Shown in pieces: positions 13,600 through 24,300 of a stretch of DNA of 64,000 nt (its first letter is position 1; every line of letters begins with the position of its first letter). The notes beneath the pieces are model-generated. The model made no database searches, was not told where the DNA came from, and saw only the letters and a list, made by a program, of their open reading frames with translations. Made by a program: the position numbers and the translations under genes. The stretch comes from Owenia fusiformis (lineage: Eukaryota; Annelida; Polychaeta; Sabellida; Oweniidae). The stretch spans positions 12,568,714 through 12,632,713 of the forward strand of contig CAIIXF020000007.1 in assembly GCA_903813345.2 (NCBI GenBank), given 5' to 3'.

Positions 13600-14146
13600 A
13601 TACTTATTTCTTACTCTACCGAGCTGACAGAAGTCCGCTCTGGCATGCTGGATTGAAAATTCTTGAAGAGAAAAAATCAAGCCCATTTTGACTAAAGGCT
13701 GAGTATAATACACTATATATTTGAATCAATACATAATTTATTTGTTGTTACCTTGCAGCCATTTTAGGTCTCGCGAGATCTCTTGACTTTCGAAAGTAAA
13801 GATTTGCTTCAAAATAACTCGCGCTAGCTAAATATGAATAGTCACGTGATCTTTTAGTGGCAATGCCCATGCGCATGTAAAGCACAATACGCATGTGCAT
13901 GCATGCGCAAAAGTTAAAAAATGGTGCGCACCAGGTCTGGAATTTCTCCACTTAATTGCAAATTACACAACAAGTAGGATTCATTGTCACCACGCGTCAT
14001 GAAAAGGGCAAGTTACATTCAATTATCTTCTTAAATACCATTTTACTTATTCCAGCGTGCCTGCTGAAAGTAGGAGGAAACCACTTCACAAGAAGGTATA
14101 TTTAAACGTTCCCCCAGGTGGCTCAAAAGCCAGCTGTGTTCAGTAA
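13600..14146 (-). repeat. Dispersed repeat 'family A', uninterrupted copy
   Basis: This stretch is colinear, in reverse orientation, with pieces scattered through 21990-26665. Shared segments include the CTCGCGAGACCTAAAATGG stretch, the CATGCGCATGGGCATTGC stretch, and AACGTTC/AAACCACTTCAC. Here they run without the MITE insertions, so this copy serves as an empty-site reference. No open frame or target duplication identifies the class. Confidence 0.75.
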
Positions 14147-14446
14147 CTTATTTCTTTTTCATGACATTTTTCATGCTTGGAAAATGAATTATTGAATCAT
14201 GGGCTCTACAGTGGGGATCATAAAGAATTGCAAAAGCTATGAAAATTACATGCTGTCGCACATATAATAAATTCTTACCTCAGTGTATTCAGTGCTCTAT
14301 TTTCTCCATCTTAGTAAGTCCAAATATAGTGGAATTTGTGTCCATAATGACAAATAAGAACTAAAAAAAGTTGAAGTGGATATTCACATGTTATGCCGAC
14401 TCTTCAAATGTTGAGGTGATTTTGTCGCCCGATTGCGCCGGAACGG

Positions 14447-14568
14447 AGGATTGGCTCCCAGAATGCAACATGACACGTGCCAGCTTTCAAAATGCTGTTC
14501 CGCCATTTTGAAACCTGTCATGAGTAAATACGGTTAACTGATGTTGCATTCTGGGAGTCAACCATCCT
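14447..14568. repeat. Foldback repeat, about 120 bp
   Basis: Inverted arms of about 25 bases (GGCTCCCAGAATGCAACAT at 14453-14471 against its complement at 14541-14560) around a 70-base loop. A small MITE is likely. Confidence 0.6.
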
Positions 14569-14629
14569 TGGATAACAAACATGGCGATTCATGAAAACAT
14601 TCGTTCGATTTGGTAGGGATTTATCTTAC

Positions 14630-14663
14630 CTTCTTCTAAGGCCACTGTATCGTATTCCTGCAT
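14630..14663 (-). CDS. Candidate alternative first exon 1c of the aminopeptidase
   Basis: ATG at 14663-14661 opens MQEYDTVALEE, then one base G and a strong donor GTAAGA. Phase 1 matches common exon 2. It is the shortest candidate; a short open frame plus donor could arise by chance, so its support is mainly the shared phase and position. Confidence 0.45.
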
Positions 14664-15383
14664 GAACAAATGGTCATGGGGGGTAGGTATGAAAAATTTC
14701 GAACGGAATGCGTGACATATACGTGATTCGCGTGAAAAATCCGAACGAAATGCGTACGTTTTTTTTCGGCGTTCGTATTTTTGCTGTGTAGACGAACTTT
14801 TTTAGAAATTTTTTTTTTCCACATCACAATTTGAATTGCGAGTTTTAGCCTCACCAAAAATTCCAAAACACACATAAAGTGATCAGTGTTAGATCAGTGT
14901 TAGTTCACATCTTCTGGATCGCTAACTTAGAATTTACAGCCAGTTACTAATGTCAGACGTTAACGACATTTCGTCCAGTTTTCGAACATCGCCATTTTTC
15001 TTGGAGCCATTTTGTTTTAATTTTAGACGAAATCCTGATGAAATTATGTCATATCTCATCAAGGAGCCGAGCTGGGTCCGGTTTGATTAATGATTTATTT
15101 ATCTGGCGATTTTTAAAATATTCAATAAATTTATGACACCCCGGCCAGCTTTTTTCAAATAGAGTTCACAGTATTCCAGATGCAATCCCCTCTAGCCAAG
15201 TATTGGCTAGAGACTCGAGTAAGATTTATCCATTATTTGCAGGTATGAAGCTTTGGAATCATTTATTGTGCTACTTTAGTGAACGGGAATTATTTTTCTA
15301 CCGCTTGGGAGAGTTTGAGACACGAAACTTGGAATTTAGCTCATTGTGACAACTTGTGAACGTTGAGTTTTATTATTGTCCCC

Positions 15384-15910
15384 CACTAAGAATTTCTACA
15401 TCTAAAATGTCACTCGACTTTTTGGCAATTAAAAGTCCCTGCCTGCATTTAGTAGTCATATATTGTCATGTGCATAATTTTGAAACCATATCCTAATTAT
15501 TTCACAAACCCTTTGTTGATTCTGCCATAGTTTCCAATTTGTAAACAGCATTTAGCCTTTTTAATTGGGAACTTTTTTGAAATTTCCAAAATGGCTGCCA
15601 TGTGATTCCAGAATTAACATGAGTGTGACGTGACATCACAGTTGCTCGTTCCTAGGTAACAACAAGATCACAATTGCTCGTTTCTAGATAGCAACAAGAT
15701 TTTTGATAAAATGGCACAGAATTACCCTGATTAACACCCTAAAATCCGATTTTCAAAGAATATATTTGGAGAAACAATAAAAGGTAAGTGGAATAAATTA
15801 GAAGATGGTTTTAAGTTACCACAGAAGTCAATTTGAAACTCAAGAATGCTTTCTTTGACTCATAATCACAAAAATGTCAAGTGACATTTTAGATGGAGAA
15901 TTTCTTAGTG
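15384..15910. repeat. Inverted-repeat element, about 527 bp
   Basis: Terminal arms of about 35 bases (CACTAAGAATTTCTACATCT onward, and its complement ending GAATTTCTTAGTG). No open frame of note lies between them. It directly abuts the next foldback element. Confidence 0.65.
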
Positions 15911-15912
15911 TA

Positions 15913-16312
15913 AAGTCCATTTCACTGCTTCATTTCGTTAGTAGAACGGCAAAAATAAGAAATTGGGAGACCATTGTGCAATAATATATGAAAAAGTATA
16001 TTCATAATGTACATGAATGACATTTGTTAATTGTATATTTCAGATTTTTTAGTTTTTTGTGCAATAAGCCTGTGCCGTCTTGTAATTTGAAGAATTTCAG
16101 CCATGTTAATCTTATTGAAAATAACATGGCAGAGAAACATCCAAATATAAGAGGCCACACACTTTATAAGCCAAACTAGAAGCAATCCAAGATATACAAA
16201 TGTCATTCATGTACATTATGAATATACTTTTCCATATATTATTGCACAATGGTCTCCCAATTTCTTATTTTTGCCGTTCTACTGACGAAATGAAGCAGTG
16301 AAATGGACTCTA
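15913..16312. repeat. Foldback element with long arms
   Basis: Arms of about 115 bases at 15913-16028 and 16197-16312 are inverted and nearly identical (for example ATTGGGAGACCATTGTGCAA and its complement), around a spacer of about 170 bases. The structure could form a long hairpin. Non-coding. Confidence 0.8.
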
Positions 16313-16355
16313 GGAATCAAAAAATTCTGATCTGAATTCCATTTTAAATACATAC

Positions 16356-16395
16356 CAGGGAGAAATGAGACGTCCTCGATTTCGGTGTCATCCAT
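16356..16395 (-). CDS. Candidate alternative first exon 1d of the aminopeptidase
   Basis: ATG at 16395-16393 opens MDDTEIEDVSFLP, then G and the donor GTATGT, phase 1. The peptide is strongly acidic like the other candidate tails. It lies just beyond the foldback element. Confidence 0.5.
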
Positions 16396-16694
16396 TATAG
16401 CAATGCTTATAGCACCCTCATATCTTTGTTAAACATTGCAACTGTGATATTACTTCTGATATGCACGATAATGAAATTAAAAACAAAAATCGTACTATTT
16501 TGCTTTTAACCGGAAGTTGCGAGTCGCGCCCTCTATTGGGTAACATCAAAAACAAAAATCAGAAAGCCGGTACCTTATTATGCCTGAATATGCGAAATAT
16601 GACAAGAACATCTGTTTAAAGTTATAGCTAAAACATCTCTGTGTTTGTATTTAACATATTTAATATGATTTCATTACTTTACATATTGTCATAC

Positions 16695-16740
16695 CTAAAG
16701 ATATGACGACTTTCTGAGGACCTCTTTGGCGAACTTCCAT
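16695..16740 (-). CDS. Candidate alternative first exon 1e of the aminopeptidase
   Basis: ATG at 16740-16738 opens MEVRQRGPQKVVISL, then G and the donor GTATGA, phase 1. It is basic, unlike its acidic neighbours, so it would give the most distinct tail if real. Confidence 0.45.
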
Positions 16741-17533
16741 CTTCTAAATGTGAAACGAAATAACAAACGTCAATAATTAACATGAGACAACATGGATTTA
16801 ACATGATGTGTCAGGACAGTGACAGATCCAGAAATTAACAAGGGAGGGCAAATTTTGAGTCTTGGAAAAAACTCCGCACTTAGCAGGGGAAAAATTGGAA
16901 AATAAGGCCCATTTTTTATAAATTGGCCCAAAATAGGCCAAATTGTGCTGTAAGCTCAGTAAGCTTAAACGTAGGTTACGCTTACGGAGAAAATACAATA
17001 ATCAACAAAACACGATCGACCTTTTCAGTCAAAGTGACTCATCGGGTATATGCTATATCTGCTTAATGCTTAATAGCCTTTTGCAGATTGTTGACATAGA
17101 CCATGGGCTCTATCAGAGCCCATGCATAGACATAGACATGCCAATCTGAATGTATCCCAATATTCCTGGATAAAAGAAACAACGAACTACAACAAAATGT
17201 AATATATTTCAAACCTCACGTGAAAGACGCAACCTGCCTAGGGACAATAGGTTATGTCTACCAATGGTAAAATAAAACAAATATTTCAATATAAAGGAAA
17301 ATGTCTCGGTAGCCCTTGGATTTCGCAAGGACGGTAACCTACAACCTGGGGAAATCATCGAAATGTATGACACGTATTGTCCTTCCATCTTCGACTTCCA
17401 ACGTGTTAGAACTCACCCGGAATGACCTGCTCAATGTCGATTGACCTTTATGAAACTTGAAATATCTCCATGACGCCATGAGCCACAAAAGCAAAATCAA
17501 ATTATTTGAAAGGGTAAAATCTCAGAGACTTAC

Positions 17534-17645
17534 CAATAATTTTCTTTTTATCATCTGTACTAATATCATCATATGTAGTCGTATTACTGCTTACACTGGC
17601 ATCATTGGTGGGCATGTTGTCAAAACTATTGTAATAATTTGCCAT
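17534..17645 (-). CDS. Candidate alternative first exon 1f of the aminopeptidase
   Basis: A 37-codon start exon: MANYYNSFDNMPTND at the N-terminus, a Ser/Thr/Asp-rich middle, and an end DDKKKII before G and the consensus donor GTAAGT (phase 1). It is clearly homologous to exon 1g, sharing spacing and the ends MA..Y.S.D.M and DDK..II, with about ten extra codons in the middle. The DxxxII end resembles an acidic dileucine-type sorting signal. Confidence 0.65.
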
Positions 17646-18026
17646 CTATAAAATCTACTGACGAGCCAAATGGATATTTTTGTGTTACTTTAATACTACG
17701 GGCTTTAATAACTGTTGATAAAAATAGCCTAAATGCTTAGTAAACACGGTATTCATAAACAACATTTAAATGTTAGCCTGGGTATAAATGTAGTATTTTG
17801 AAAATGAAAACCCCAGGATGAAAGGACACAGTGACACATGACAATTTAGTGGCACCCTAAACTATTTGATTTTTCATATGTCAGTCTATCCTCAACTAAT
17901 ACTTGGGTTTTCAAATGTTTTCGCCTATTAATTCAATTGACTTTTATTCCCGCATGAATGGAACTAGTCTTTGTCCGGGCTTTGATATCCATAGTAGAGC
18001 CTTTTTAAATGTGATTCCTGTAGTTG

Positions 18027-18431
18027 CACACCGGAACACCCTGACAACGGTAAAGTGAGATATCGTTGTCACAAATGACGGACATAACCGTCGCTTCAAC
18101 TCTTTAATATCTCGGTTCTCTCATTTCATGAGACCTCATCGTCGTTGATTGTGTGCATGTATATTAAGCTATGATGATGTATTATATGAAATTCCAATTC
18201 GATCAAATGTGGTCGCAAAACTATGTATGTCTTTCATATCGCCAATGACAAACTGAATATGAATTTCAAATAATCAACTGTGGAGGGATAGATCCGGTTA
18301 TTTATCGGTATCCGTTGACCCGTGTCATATTTTGATCGGTAAAATTAAATTACTCAAATCGAATACGAACATGTGGGGGCCATTTGTGACAACGGTATCC
18401 GGCTTAACCGTTGTCAGGGTGTTCCGGTGTG
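18027..18431. mobile_element. MITE, about 405 bp
   Basis: Perfect or near-perfect terminal inverted repeats beginning CACACCGGAACACCCTGACA. AGTTG occurs immediately outside both ends and may be the target duplication. Non-coding; superfamily not assigned. Confidence 0.75.
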
Positions 18432-18947
18432 AGTTGGACGGCAATGATTTTTTAATTTTTCACAGTAGATAATGAAAATGGTATTATCAAACTTTGACAT
18501 CTGAACATATTTTCATACTTTTCCATTTTAACTTTAACACAATCAACCCTGGTATTATTGACAGGAAAATACCTCTAAAATGTGATATTTTTCCCGGGAT
18601 ATCCCCTGCAATTAATACGCTGTGTACGTGTTTAGCCCCGTGTTTACCGTAACGCCCCAATAAACAATACAACGCACTCAATAATGATAATGAAATCTGA
18701 TATTCTCAATAGAGATCGAGTTAGTATTACTTCACATTCAAGAGAATATACGATTTAACAATAGCAATCATTGTATTATGGCGAAACAAACAGTGGTAAC
18801 ACTTGATCCTCGGGCCTTGGTCCCAAGCAGTAAAGCATGAACACAGCGAAAATAAGTTGCATGGATTTTATTCCATGCATTATACCATAAAGAGTCTTAG
18901 ATATATGAATAATTCTAAAGGTTTGTAAAAGATATCCAGGAACTCAC

Positions 18948-19029
18948 CAATTATGTTTTGTTTATCATCTTCCGTATTACTGACATCGCTCGACATGCTG
19001 TCTAAACTATGGTAACTTTTATCCGCCAT
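18948..19029 (-). CDS. Candidate alternative first exon 1g of the aminopeptidase
   Basis: A 27-codon start exon: MADKSYHSLDSMSSDVSN at the N-terminus, ending DDKQNII before G and the donor GTGAGT (phase 1). It is homologous to exon 1f. It is the most upstream candidate, about 2.3 kb from the divergent POLR1B start, and would give a 981-residue isoform with a DxxxII motif before the shared juxtamembrane region. Confidence 0.65.
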
Positions 19030-21340
19030 TCAGCATTATATGTTTATTATATGAATCAACAATAGTTTTCATGAATATTATAGTTATCCATAATGATAAG
19101 AGCAGGATTGTAAAATTATTTCATAAACGTCCGCGTTTACTATTTACCACCATCATTTATTGTGAGGAAATTATTGAAATGATTACACTATTGATTAGAT
19201 CGAACTCATATTTCAAATCCAAATGTTTTTATTGCTGATGATATTTCAGCTGTACACAAATTGTTAACTAAGAGAAGTAAAAAATTATTTGTGATATCGG
19301 ATCGAGATTTAAACAAAAACCATGGACATAATCATTTTCCCATGAATTAAGAAACCCATGTATTGGTATATAGAGGTTATTTACTGACTGGGGTTCAATA
19401 TTAGTTTTATTCCGAGGGACAATATGATATTTCCCGAGGGCCCGGAGGGCCAGAGTAAATATCATATTCTCACGAGATATAAACCTATATTTAATCCCCA
19501 CAAGTAAATAAGCTTTTTATCCCATGATATTCACGACTCTTCATAAAATCAGTAGTTCAAAATCCATATTTGATTTTTGCACGAAACGAAACCAGCCTTT
19601 ATAGTTTACAAACTAATTTTATGACATTTTGAAATATAAAAACATTGTATAACATATAAACCCACCATGTCCATCTCACAGCATTTGTAAATTGCTCAGA
19701 TTTCTAGGACGTTGACTGTCCGTGTCAGAGCATGATGATGAAGTTACAATTCGCCTATGTTAATAGACTTAGCTAAAATCTTCATACTAGTAGTTACGTT
19801 TCAAAATCTCTATTTTCAATTATGTTTGGAAAATATCGTTTCTGATTTAGAACATCATTATATCGACTCAACTGAATGTTACCCTTTGCATTCGTTTGAC
19901 TTCACTTCTTAGAAGAGAGTAGTTTAACTAGACTCTGCACGCAGGGTAACTGAATGTAAGCTTTGCTTGCCAAAAATTCGCGGGATATGAATACGATTTT
20001 CGTTAGCAGGATTGGGAATAGAATACGATTTTCGTTAGCTGCGGGGTCAATACGATATTATCATACAAAAATAGTCCAGGTGTAAAAGGGTATGAGGACA
20101 GGTACTATTAATTCATGGTCCTACTCTCCATTGATTTATATGGTGACCTCTTTCCCTTATATTATCGTATACACAATAAGGGCCAGTAAGGGCCTTTAAA
20201 AGGGAGACCATAATCCCTGGGGGACCCATAATTTCTTTCACACCGGTTGTTATTCCCCGGGAACTGGAATAGTAGTATCATGGGATAATGCCGTTTGTAT
20301 TTTATACTATCTACCGAGGCTCCGGTACATAACGAACGAAAGATAAACATATTTCCCTTGGGATAAACCCGTATCAAAAACCCGTCCCAGTATCCCATGG
20401 TTGCTATGGTATAGATTGAATATCACATGAACATGTATCCATGTGCAGTCGAACAAAATATTATATTTTTCATATCCTTTGCAGTGGTACATGAAGAGTA
20501 TCAGTGTGGTAGAATGACATATCATTAAAATAGTATTACAGCATTAAAAAACATTAAAATATTTGATTAAATACATTATAATACTGGACATTAAATGTCA
20601 GTTATACAATATTATACATAATAGACTTTTATCTTCATGGTAATTGCAGAAAAAGAGAGTAACATAATGGGCTTTCAGCTAGAATAATTGAATGCCCATG
20701 GTAAAATCAATGTTTTAATGTCTCTTTATACCTTTATATACCTTTATACCAATAGTTCTGGAAGAAGGATGTTTGTTTCCTATATGATCCAGATCTTTTT
20801 GTGTTGTTGTGTCTTACTAATTAATTGGGGGGGGGGTAGTTGTTATAATGCTCACTGGACATGGGTTTAGAGAATCAGCTATGGTAGTGTGGTACATCTG
20901 GCTCGCTAGATGTCTGTCTATTTTTAGTTGATATCAACTAAAAATGTTTTTGATAGCTTATCAAAAGAACGAGAGCCTAGATCATCGATTCCCAATATAT
21001 AGCTACATCTCATCCCCCAAAATCGAACGTGTTTTCTCAAAAATTGAAAGTTGTAAAAAACTGTTAAATATTCCGAAGTTTATTAAACTTTTCAAAAATC
21101 GGTTGTGTTGTTTTCTGAGAGGTAAGTATTACAAAGCCCAGCTTAAATTGGCCAAAACTATCTGATAGAAGACTTTTCCTAATGTACCGAGTTCACAACA
21201 ATATGCTTCCACCCTATGTTATGAGTATCTTAATCTTCATCCCGGCAGGGATCTTCATTTAGCCGACAACTGTACAACCCTTGAAAATGATTAAGGCGAA
21301 CGTTGAAACAAAAATACAGGCGTTCGTATTTCCATTGTAG
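19030..21340. other. Intergenic region between the divergent aminopeptidase and POLR1B genes
   Basis: No exon was recognised. A direct repeat of ATACGATTTTCGTTAGC occurs near 19995 and 20030, and a GC-rich GGGCCCGGAGGGCC patch near 19440. The rest is AT-rich and unremarkable. Confidence 0.4.
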
Positions 21341-21347
21341 CCGGAAG
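21341..21347 (+). promoter_or_regulatory. ETS-type site (CCGGAAG) near the POLR1B start codon
   Basis: CCGGAAG lies 11 bases before the POLR1B ATG. Such sites are common at housekeeping promoters and short 5' UTRs in animals. A role here is inferred only from sequence and position. Confidence 0.35.
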
Positions 21348-21357
21348 CACATGTGAA

Positions 21358-24300
21358 ATGGAAAAAACAAAACCATCATTTCGCAATTTAACTGTCAGAA
21401 ACTATGGTTTACCACCGAATGAGCAACATTTGGTAAGTTATTTTGATACCTATTTGTGTAATGCAAAATTTCATTCATGAATTCATCGCGGAAGTGACAG
21501 TATTATACTGGAATAAATGAAAAATAAAAAAGTTTTCGGAATGTTTTTACAGGTCTAGGCTTAGGCTCATCCCCGGTGGTACTGGTACTTGAGAATTCAG
21601 TCTATTGGTCATCATGTCCCTCCTGTTGGAAAAACAGGAAATTGTCTGCACAAAATTATAAATTTTAGGAAGCCTTACTTCCAAAAATTAAACATTAGAT
21701 CTATAACAATTCAGGTACAGTTGGGGACATAAATAAATGACAGGTGGATTTGCTGAAGTGAGGATTTCCCATGTTAAAAATAAGAGAATTTACAAGAGGC
21801 CATAAATCAGTGGATGAGATTATACAAAATGTAAAATATACAAATTTTAAGGGATATGTATCTAGACAATATTGGAAATTATGGGCTTTCAGACCACCAT
21901 AATTAGGAAATGGTGATCGAAAATCGACCTGTCATTTATTTTTGTCCCCAACTGTAGAGGTCAGGGTGCATGTTTAGAATTTTGCTGCAACCCTCAATAG
22001 TTACTGAACACAGCTTTAGCCAGCTGAGGGAACGTTCAAATATACCGTTTTGTGAAGTGGTTTTCTCCAACTTCCATCAGGCGCTCTGGAATAAGTAATG
22101 GTATTTAAGGTCAGGGTGCATGATGGGGAATTTTCTGCACTCCTCAATTGAGTCACATGTTATTTTTCAAACAAGAATCACTCCTTCCCCACTTGATCTA
22201 TATCTTCCAGTTTTGCACAAAGAGTGCTCTTATGTGCCTAGAAAAGACTTGTGACAAGGATGTTTCGATAAAGTGTATAAAAAGTAAGAAAATTCAGTGA
22301 AAAAATTCAGAAAATTTTCATAAATTTTTTTCACTGAATTTTCTCGTTTTTTATACAATTTACAAAACAAATCTTCTCACAAGGCTTTTCTAGGCACATT
22401 AGTGCACTCTTTGTGCAAACCTGGAAGATGTAGACAATGTGGAGAAGGAGTTATTTTTGTTTGAAAAATAACATGTGACTCAATTGAGGAATGCAGAAAA
22501 TTTCCCAACATGCACCCTGTCCTTAAGAAGATAATTGAATGTAACTTGCCCTTTTCTTTAAGGCGACGCTATATTAAATAAAAAGTACAAAAAATGACTG
22601 CCATATTTTTTTGATAAAGACACATGTTTTTAAAATCTGTTTACCTTGTATATGAATTATGTATCTTGACTAATGAAACATGTCAAAGTTAACATCACAC
22701 ATAAACGCATTTTTCCAAACTATGAATTGGAGGTGCATGGATCCCCAAAGCTAGCATGAAGAGTGCGAAGTGAGGCTAATTTTTGAAAGTTTCAAGGAGT
22801 AGCCTTGCAACAGTCACACATTTGCAAGAGTCTAAAATTTCCACAAATCATCTTACCTTACCAAGGAACAACGAAGGAGCACGAAAATGTGTACTTCTTG
22901 CATTGTTAGAGTATAATAAAGCTCAAACCATTGTGAATTCTAAGGTATGAGGTTCCATATCCATCCGCCAAAAGGTATGACCCCTATATAGTCCATTTAA
23001 AAACCTGTGGTATCGTTCTAAATAACGCCATATTTGGCTTCTAGGGTACCTAGTATGCGACTATTTGGTATCAAAATAAAGAGGAGGAGTTCAACTTTCA
23101 TTTGAATTACGAAAATAGCGATGTAGGTCAAAATAGTTCCGAACGTGAGCATGTTTACTACGCGTTTGCCCGTCATATCAGTATTGAGGAAGTGGTAGCA
23201 AACGCGAGTTACAATAAACGGACACTGATATCTCAAAAAGTAACCTGACTCCATATAATTCGATGTAGGTCAATCGAACCCCTATATGAACAGGTACATT
23301 TTGATATATAACACTATGGGGGGTAAGCGTTTCATAGTTGGTCACCAACGCCATATGTGCAAAGTATTGTTATGAATTTTCGAATTTGGTGTTGGATTAC
23401 GGTACTCATACCCTAAATATTTCATGTCCACCATTTTGTTTCCTGGAACTATTTTTTAGTCCAGAGTTATCTTCATTCATGTTTCCATTGTTTATCATTC
23501 ATAAAGCCTCTATCATGTATCTATCATGATAATTACACTGTAATAGATAAAATATACAAGTGATAATCCATGCCACTTGGTGTAGTCACAAAACTTGCAT
23601 GAGGATTAATCAGGAAGTCTAGAAGTAGTTCCGGCAAACAAAATGTGGACATGAAATATTTGGAATTTACAATGGTTTGAGGTTTATTATACTCTAACAA
23701 TGCAAGAAGTGCACATTTTCATGCTCCTTCGTTGTTCCTGGGAAAGGTAAGATGATTTGTGGAAATTTTAGACTCTTGCAAATGTGTGACTGTTGCAAGG
23801 CTACTCCTTGAAACTTTCAAAAATTAGCCTCACTTCGCACTCTTCATGCTAGCTTTTGGGATCCATGCACCTCCAATTCATAGTTTGGAAAAATGCGTTT
23901 ATGTGTGATGTTAACTTTGACATGTTTCATTAGTCAAGATACACAATTCATTTACAAGGTAAACAGATTTTAAAAACATGTGTCTTTATCAAAAAAATAT
24001 GGCAGTCATTTTTTGTACTTATTATTTAATATAGCGTCGCCTTATCGCGTGGTGACAATAAGTCCTATTTGTGTAATTTGCAGTTAAGGTACAGCTGGAA
24101 AGTAACATTTTTGTAAAAAATTGCTATACCAGCACATGTTATTTTCTGGTACAAAATAAAGTACGAAGACATGTGTCAATTGCCTTGCTTTTTTCAGGAA
24201 AGTATCATTACATTGTCTTCTTTAAGAATATCTAGTAGGAGTTCAATGGGAACTCCAGCAAATTCTGATATTTCACACTTTCTATTTTTCCAAATTTTCT

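Noticed and set aside
14276-14315. A further candidate aminopeptidase first exon (ATG followed by a GTAAGA donor)
   Set aside because: In the phase needed for exon 2 it meets stop codons at once; it could only be a non-coding or decayed exon.
20944-21165. 73-codon plus-strand frame upstream of POLR1B
   Set aside because: Lysine-rich AT-biased sequence with no recognised motif, splice signals or similarity; likely chance.
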